Made by a program: the position numbers and the translations under genes. A stretch of DNA of 64,000 nucleotides from Amphimedon queenslandica (taxonomy: Eukaryota; Porifera; Demospongiae; Haplosclerida; Niphatidae): assembly GCF_000090795.2 (NCBI RefSeq), contig NW_003546293.1, positions 170,132 to 234,131 of the forward strand, in the 5' to 3' direction. A model generated the notes under the pieces. That model searched no databases. It was not told the origin of the DNA and saw only the letters and a list, made by a program, of their open reading frames with translations. The number at the start of each line of letters is the position of its first letter. Within the stretch, counting starts at the first letter, position 1. Positions 57,578-64,000 of the stretch are shown here, in pieces.

Positions 57578-59549
57578 TTAGAGCTCATCTTCATCCGACT
57601 CCACTATCAGTTTCTCTCTTTCTGAAGGCATTGCTTTAGGGAGTCCCATCTCTGGTATGGCAATGGCCATTACTCCACCGGGTTTAGGAAAGAAGCTATT
57701 CATCGGCTTATACTTTCCAGGAGTAACCCTCCTCCTCCTCTCTCTCATGGAGCTGTTTCGCCTCAAGTAACATATCCATATTGATAGTAAGAGTATAAAT
57801 AGAACCAAGGAGATAATGAATAGTGTGAACAAGAGGATGTGATGCTCTATGAAATACACTACTGTGATGTGGTTCGTAACTGCGGGACAGTCGTTTGAGC
57901 AGTTTGTGGGCGTGGTTAACTGGGTGTAGTCAGGACTGATGTCGATTGGATCGTCCGATGTGTTGTGGATTGTTGTGGGCGTGGTCAAGTCAGGCGGTTC
58001 AATGGTCACCGTGGAAATGGAAGACGGACAAACGATGCTATCTGCAACGTCACTGACTATATCTGCTGGTTGTACCAAACCTAAAAAATAATTAAAATAA
58101 TGGTTTATTTATTATTTTGTGGCCAACAATTATCAAATAAAATAACGGTAATAGTTTATTGTGGCTATGCTATGTCTAATCACAATAACAGCAGCAGCTG
58201 CAAGGAACAGTGTTCAAATCACCAACACACTGAGTGTGTACAAGGTCACACTGTTGGGCTCTGGGAAGTGGATAAATGAACTTGTACCATGAACAAATAA
58301 TACCAGGAAGGACTCTATTTACTCTTGCTCTGTTGAATACAGACTATTCTAATTTATAATGATGTTAACACATCTCCTTGTTCATGATTCAATTCATGAT
58401 TTCAATTTTCAACTGAGGGACAGTAAGGGTCTATATTAAATTTCATGCTCTTTCTTTGCACTGAAAATCAAATGTATATTAAAGTACCCGAATCATATTC
58501 TCCATCTTGAGTGACTACTGATTCTGATGCTTTAAGAGCGTGAGCTGTGATCCATTCCTCAACTGGGGCCTTGTCCACCCACGACATGTTGTACATACAA
58601 CCCAATGTAACTAGTGCTAGAGGCTGAGAGAGAGGGGGGGAGGGAGAGGGAGAGAGGGAGGTTAGAGATAATCAAATCCTCTTCTCTTTTGCTGTAATAA
58701 CATTCAGACATTTTTATCTTTATCTTTCTCTCCTTATCTCTCTTCCTTCCTACTTCTCTTACCTTTTCTTCTGATAAATGCGGATATGGTGTAATGATGT
58801 GCTTCCTCATACAACCAGAAAGTATGTCCTTCATTGCAATAACTTGATCCATGGGGGCACAAGGGTGATACAACAGTACAACAGCACCATACTAAGTGGG
58901 AGGGAGAGAAGTGAAATAAAATGAAAGAGAGAAGTCGTTTCTTTCAAAAAGTACCTTTAAAACATGCAGCCATCTTTGTGGAGGTAGATAACTATATTCG
59001 CCATATTTAGGTGCCAGAGGTCTATAGTCGCCACTGTTGATAGTATTAAAAAAACTAATTACGTAAGTGGGCGTTGAATACTCACCTTAAAGGAGGCGTG
59101 GCTGAGTAATGAAGCTCTTCACTCATGCATTTAGTTCCGCCATCCTATATAGTACAAAATAAATGGGTGTGGTGAACTGGGTGCGGTTTAAGAATGGATA
59201 CATACCTCTGTGTGTTCAGTACAGAAGTTGAGGCCAGCAGGCTTGAGATACTAAACAAGACAATAATTCGATTTTATTAAAGTAAAAAGTGACATACTTC
59301 TTTGATTATGAGTCTATTTTGATCTTTGCAGCTACCATCTTCACCAGAAATGTCTTCCTCTATTTTGTACTAAGTTGAAGAAAAGTTGATGGAGAAAGAC
59401 AGAGAGAAGGAGCATTTAGAGTAATGAGGCATTGCTAGACTCTACAGCCATACCTCTCCATTGTCACATATCTGAGATCCGTCCAAAAGAGAAGAGCAAG
59501 AAAATAAAATAGCAAACAAAAATAATAAAGAAGAAAAATCCTTCATCAT
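57578..59549 (-). CDS. TP53I13: TP53I13-like type I membrane protein (DUF3105)
   Basis: A signal peptide [17 protein letters not shown] (ATG 59549) leads into ICDNGE. Luminal exons then read [60 protein letters not shown] and [13 protein letters not shown]. The [31 protein letters not shown] pattern is the DUF3105 core seen in human TP53I13 (RYGEYVFVPVQRWLHSLEHG). After a Ser/Thr-rich stalk comes one membrane helix, [20 protein letters not shown], then a basic cytosolic segment ([20 protein letters not shown]) and an acidic end ESDEDEL (stop 57578-57580). The human protein is p53-induced and poorly understood; p53 control here is not implied. Confidence 0.82.
58618..58660. repeat. GA tract at a TP53I13 splice acceptor
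   Basis: Purine on the plus strand, pyrimidine on the transcript, ending CTCTCTCTCAG at the acceptor before the exon at about 58490-58617. Confidence 0.75.
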
Positions 59550-59747
59550 CTTTTCCAATTATTGAGCCACACCCAAAACAATGGCGTCATCATTAACTGT
59601 GCGTGACGTCACGTCCTTGTCGGGTGATTTTCTCACGTGACCTTGATTCTGGTGTATAAAAATGGTAACCTGACATTATTTCGGTCCCTGACCCGTCAGG
59701 TTCATTACTGGAGGTTGCTATTCGTCTCTTCTCTGCCGCTATCACTT
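59550..59747. promoter_or_regulatory. Divergent promoter TP53I13 / PISD with CRE, E-box and TATA
   Basis: 198 bp between ATGs. It has a full palindromic CRE TGACGTCA (59604-59611), a TCACGTGA E-box (59633-59640; USF/TFE-type) and TATAAA (59655-59660) oriented toward PISD. Confidence 0.6.
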
Positions 59748-62700
59748 ATGAGGACTCTCAGACGCCACCTCTCTTATTCCCTGCCTAGGAGAGCCTATAC
59801 CAGCTATAGGCGAACCATTAATAATATAAATGAGCAAAATGAACAATTTATTATGAAATTATCAGTGCTTTTGCTAGTTGCAGGCTGCATGTTTGCATTT
59901 AATAAGCAAAGCGGTCTAGCCTGGATGATGGATGAAGGAGGTTTTTATGAAAATACACTTAGAAAGTACTCAGGGTAAGCTCACTTGCGTGATCTATGCA
60001 TGATTTGTGCGCTAGTGGCGCGTGACCTTTAATCATTAAAGTCACTTGTGAATATCATTACTACAACAGGTCTACAATGCTTTTTACAATTTTCTTTAGG
60101 AGTTTAACAGGAGAAGCTGTTGCATTCTTTTTTCCTCCTCAATCAAATTCATTCTCTCCTCTCCACAATGCCAATGGCAGCAGCACTTGCTGTAGGAACA
60201 GTACCAAGGTCAATGATAATCAAGCGTGGGTGGTAAGGAGACGGATCATTGTTATCATTGTGCTATAATGTGCTAATAGGATGAAGTAAAGGTGTCAAAT
60301 CCTGCTGTCTCCAGCAAAACAAGAGGTGAGTAGCCAAAAATGCTAATAAGCAATAGCAAGAGTAGATAATTAGTCTTGGCAATAGTAATAATGGTAGTAA
60401 TGGCATCAAAAATATAAACAAGATTGATTGTTTATAACTAATTATTATGAGTTTTATTTTATTTAGAAAGTAAAAATGTTTTTGTAGTGTCAGCTGTAAC
60501 TAGACAGGTTTGTACAAAAATTTCCAATAAATAATGATTAATTGTTTCTTTTACTTAGAAGCAGCCGGATGTTTTAATTTGTCTCAGGAAAGCGTTAATC
60601 TTAGCAATCATCACGTCTATCTTTATCATCTTCTTGCACCTCCAAAGGACACTCAATGAGCAAATATGTCTAGCATCACCACAAAAAGTGACATGGCAAC
60701 TTCTCCTGTTTCGCCTTCTACCATTGAGGACTTTATCTAGAGTGAATGGCTACACAGCAAGATTGAACTTTCCTTACTTCTTGAGGATTCTTTTATGGTC
60801 ATTGTTTGTTTGGTTGTTCGATGTCAAGCTACACGAGGCAGAGAATGAGTCTCTTTCCAGTTATAAGAACTTTCGGAGTCTTTTTAAGAGAAGACTAAAA
60901 CCTGGTCTTAGACCTATCAATATGTCCTCTGGACTTGTAAGTATATTTAAATGCTCCATGATATTCCCATTAAATATATACTCTCTCTCTCTCTCTCTCT
61001 CTCTTAGGTGTCACCAGTTGATGGTAAAGTAATGTATGTTGGTACACTCACTGACGATTACAATACAATTGAGCAGGTCAAAGGTGTCCAGTACTCCTTA
61101 AAAGCGTTCCTTGGTAGAGGTGTATTACCGAGATATGGCCGATCTAACGGGATGGTACTACACACTGCAGTTCTGTACCTCTCGCCTGGCGATTATCATC
61201 ACTTTCATTCTCCTGCTGATTGGAGGCTTCACTTGTATAGACACTTTCCAGGTATGGAAACATTCCATAGAGGAAAAAGGTCCTCATTCCTATGTTAATA
61301 CTTTCATGTTTTGACCTAAAAATTTATTATGTCACTATAAAGATCACAGCACTCACAAATTCAATTTTTACTCCACTTCACTCTCCCACTTTTCTCTAGG
61401 GGAGCTAGTGACAGTGTCCCCGTGGGCAGTTAAGCACATGCCTGGGCTGCTAGCGTTGAATGAGAGGGTTTTGTTATCGGGTCAATGGGAGCACGGATAC
61501 TTCTCTCTCACTGCAGTAGGCGCTCTTAATGTTGGATCAATATACATTGATAAATATGAGGTAGGTATGCATGGTTCTGCCTATGGTGGTCGGGGGTGGT
61601 CGGGACAACCACCTCAACAAATTTTCCAACCAGTTCATCACTTAGACCAACCATCCAATTAATACTAATAACCATACATAAAGCATGATATTGTAGTCTA
61701 CTAGTATGGTGTACATAAATTTAAAAGGAACAATATTAGTCTCCAACCACCTCTAATTTTTTTATAGGCAGAACCCTGGGTATGATAAATGACATTGAAA
61801 TGCATGTCAAAATAATTATAATGAACATAATAATGTCTTTTATGCTTGGCAGTAGTGGAGGATGTTACTCTACTGACATATGAAGTGTCATTCAATTTTT
61901 AAAGGAATAATAATTATTTAAGGAATAAATCAAGTCCTTTATTTGATTGGTTCTAGGGTTTATAAAAACTATTGATAGCATCAAAGAGAAGAGAGGATAA
62001 GGGAGAGAGGGGGAGGGAGTAGGGATAGGGATGAAAAGGACATAATGAGTAGTGACAAGAAAACCAATGATTCTATATACATGTAGTATCTTTCTGACTT
62101 CAAGATTATTATTATAATATTGATAGTTTAAGAAATTTCATTAGCAGTGCTGTGTGTGGTGTCATATCCATTCCATTAGAATCGTCATGGCAACAGTATA
62201 ACGTAGTGATTGTTCTAATTTTTAAAAAATGATAATTTACAATTAGAGTAGAGAGCAGTTACACTCCATCACTTTCTCACAGTACAAATATTCTTTCATC
62301 TACTTGTATGTGTACTATAGTATGGTATGTGTGCCTAATAGACCAATGACACTTACATCCAAGATTTTCATAATATACCACTCATAGTTACCACTCATAG
62401 TTACCACAGGTATCTATCATCATAGGTATAGTCAATTGTACAAATGTTAGCATAAATAGCATTAGATATCAAAATATATATTTAAAATTGGAGATGTTTT
62501 GAAGCTATTTTTTGGGAAAAAGCATTGACTACAGCCTATTATGATATGTGTATAAACTTGAGAGAATTGTGGAGCATGTATTTAACATTGCACAGTCACG
62601 TCCGTCAGATCATAATTAATCTATTTATCTTTATTTCATCTTTTTAGGAATTAAAGACAAACGTTAAAGGACACTACAAGTTTAATACATACACAGACAA

Positions 62701-62863
62701 GCACCTGGGTAAAGTAGGAGACCAGCTGGTCAGAGGAGATCACATTGGGGGCTTCAACATCGGCTCCACTGTTGTCCTAATATTCGAAGCTCCTTCTAGC
62801 TTCCAGTTTAACATTAAACCGGGAGATTCTGTAAAATATGGAGAGTCTATAGGAACCATTTAA
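59748..62863 (+). CDS. PISD: Phosphatidylserine decarboxylase (mitochondrial)
   Basis: PISD makes phosphatidylethanolamine at the inner mitochondrial membrane; the proenzyme self-cleaves at an LGST-type site to form the pyruvoyl cofactor. The start MRTLRRHLSYSLPRRAYTSY (59748) is an Arg-rich presequence; a longer in-frame ATG at 59637 lies in the promoter. Short exons with a Ser/Pro linker follow, then KALILAIITSIFIIFLHL (membrane helix). The catalytic domain includes LLFRLLPLRTLSRVNGY, SPVDGKVMYVG, EQVKGVQYSLKAFLG and YLSPGDYHHFHSPADW. RHFPGELVTVSPWAV is spliced with 140 bp removed; then HGYFSLTAVGALNVGSI and GGFNIGSTVVLIFEAP. The IGST motif keeps the Gly-Ser cleavage bond, so the enzyme looks active. 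End GESIGTI (stop 62861-62863). The last intron is about 1.1 kb. Confidence 0.94.
60981..61006. repeat. CT microsatellite as polypyrimidine tract of a PISD acceptor
   Basis: (CT)n directly followed by TTAG|GTGTCACCAG, the exon beginning VSPVDGK. Confidence 0.9.
61573..61775. mobile_element. ~200-bp inverted-repeat element in PISD intron
   Basis: GGTTCTGCCTAT (61573-61584) and ATAGGCAGAACC (61764-61775) are exact inverted repeats; GGTGGT/ACCACC blocks lie just inside each end. No ORF. Likely a MITE. Confidence 0.5.
62475..62560. repeat. Fragment of the PEX6-type satellite in PISD intron
   Basis: AAATTGGAGATGTTTTGAAGCTATTTTTTGGGAAAAAGCATTGACTACAGCC aligns with the GGAGCCATTTTTTGGAAAAA...CCATGGGCTATAGCC part of the 177-bp unit. 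Confidence 0.6.
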
Positions 62864-63049
62864 TAACTTATCATAATTGCAATTAGTATGAGTTATTATT
62901 GTGTCATTCGTTATTGCATGTGTGTGTGTGTGTGTGTGCATGTGTATACATCAATCACTTTAGTCTACACCTTTAATTAAAGCACAGATCAATATTGCGA
63001 TTAGCTAATTATTCAATTTATACAACTAAAGAAAGAATGAATTGGCAAT
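62864..63049. other. 3' flank of PISD with TG microsatellite
   Basis: AT-rich, with (TG)n at 62920-62940. No gene. Confidence 0.6.
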
Positions 63050-63715
63050 TGGCAAACTTTTGGAGCAAGTTTAAAATTTTCTAAAAACATCCAATTGTGC
63101 TCAAACTTCATGCATAGTATAAAAACATGCATTTTGTATTAGTAAATAAAAATGGCTCGGCATTTTTTTGGATGAAATTTGGCCAGGATCATAAATTTTG
63201 AATTCATAAAAAATTCAATTTTGATCAGAATTAATTCAAACTTTCTACACAACATAAGCACGTGTATTCGTATAAAATAAAATTATAAAAATAAAAAAAT
63301 TCTCTCCTTTTCAAATTTGGCCAAGTGCCTTGAACTGTACCCTGTATAAGGTACAAAACAGGGACTTGGACCCAATTTCGGAGCAACTTTAAAAAATCAT
63401 AAAAAAATTCAAACTTGGTCGGGATTAGTTCAAACTTCCTACACAACATAAGTAGACATATATGTATCAGATAAAACAATAAAAATAGAGAATTCTCTTG
63501 TTGCAAAATTTGGTTCGAAACTATGTTATGGTACCGGCACTTTGGCCTGATTTTGAGCAGCTTTAAAAAATTCATAAAAATTCAATTTTAATTCGAATCA
63601 ATTCAAACTTCCTACATGATATAAGTACATGTATATGCATCCGATAAAATTATAAAAATAAAGAATTCTCTTCTTTTCAAATTTGATAAAATGTGGCCAA
63701 AACCCCTTACAGAAC
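63050..63715. repeat. Inverted array of three to four palindrome-satellite units
   Basis: CAAACTTTCTACACAACATAAG-type anchors recur at about 63238, 63430 and 63605, with a weaker one at about 63100 (AAACTTCATGCATAGTATAAA). Spacing is about 175-190 bp, reverse orientation to the MOCS3 copies. The minus-strand ORF here is repeat-derived. Confidence 0.85.
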
Positions 63716-64000
63716 AGGGGTTGGTCATAACAAGTAAACATGATTGTTTTTTTATAAAAAATTTCTCTTAATAAAACAGCAGTTACGGCATCCAGAGCAT
63801 TTAGTTTGAATTACAAAAATTTTAGCCCCAGATTTGTCACCCACCCTAACAATCATTATACCAGACATAATACTAGCAATAATGATTCCTACTATTTGCT
63901 GGCAGCATGGCTTATATAATTATATGCAATTAATGCTAGCACTTCCTTGTGAAGCTATAACAAAAACTGCATTCAACAACTTCAAATTAAATGACTATTT
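63716..64000. other. Unassigned right end
   Basis: No ORF, repeat or RNA gene could be supported in these 285 bases. Confidence 0.5.

Overview
This window is a piece of a compact, AT-rich animal nuclear genome. The gene set is metazoan (LIS1, SBDS, MOCS3, PEX6, PPIL2, moonraker, PISD, two-pore channels). Introns are mostly 50-150 bp and genes are closely packed, often head to head. Two very large intronless genes encode beta-helix/multi-pass membrane proteins with a cysteine motif that I associate with early-branching animals. I infer a demosponge, most likely Amphimedon queenslandica or a close relative; I could not check this by search.

Layout: 1-2858 (-) holds LIS1 (PAFAH1B1), cut by the window edge. 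A shared promoter with a perfect NRF-1 palindrome leads to 3238-6682 (+), where a 60-aa CHCH mitochondrial protein and a mitochondrial P-loop NTPase/TPR protein overlap by four bases (ATGA) and look dicistronic. 6800-19336 (-) is a tandem array of three two-pore channel genes; the third has an N gap. 19627-21015 (+) is PM20D2. 21145-22558 (-) is SBDS, back to back with MOCS3 (22699-25198, +). 25404-34044 (+) is a recent tandem pair of giant single-exon membrane proteins. 34460-41616 (-) is PEX6, whose introns hold an eight-copy 177-bp tandem array. Then come an intronless methyltransferase (+), PPIL2 (-), a BLES03/DUF1917 protein (+), a GPI-anchored protein made of three pairs of fibronectin-like exons (-), CCDC74 (-), moonraker/KIAA0753 (+), TP53I13 (-) and phosphatidylserine decarboxylase PISD (+). 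The last kilobase is satellite and unassigned DNA.

Two patterns cut across the genes. (1) Seven divergent gene pairs share promoters of about 54-380 bp; CCDC74/moonraker joins two microtubule/centrosome proteins. (2) One superfamily of about 177-190-bp tandem units, usually with an 18-20-bp perfect palindrome centred on CTATAG, appears in introns of at least four genes and in the right intergenic region. Separately, many (GA)n/(CT)n tracts sit directly against splice donors and acceptors. I saw no viral or LTR element, tRNA, rRNA or CRISPR array. Exon boundaries were read by eye from frame continuity and GT/AG signals, so small exons may be misplaced.
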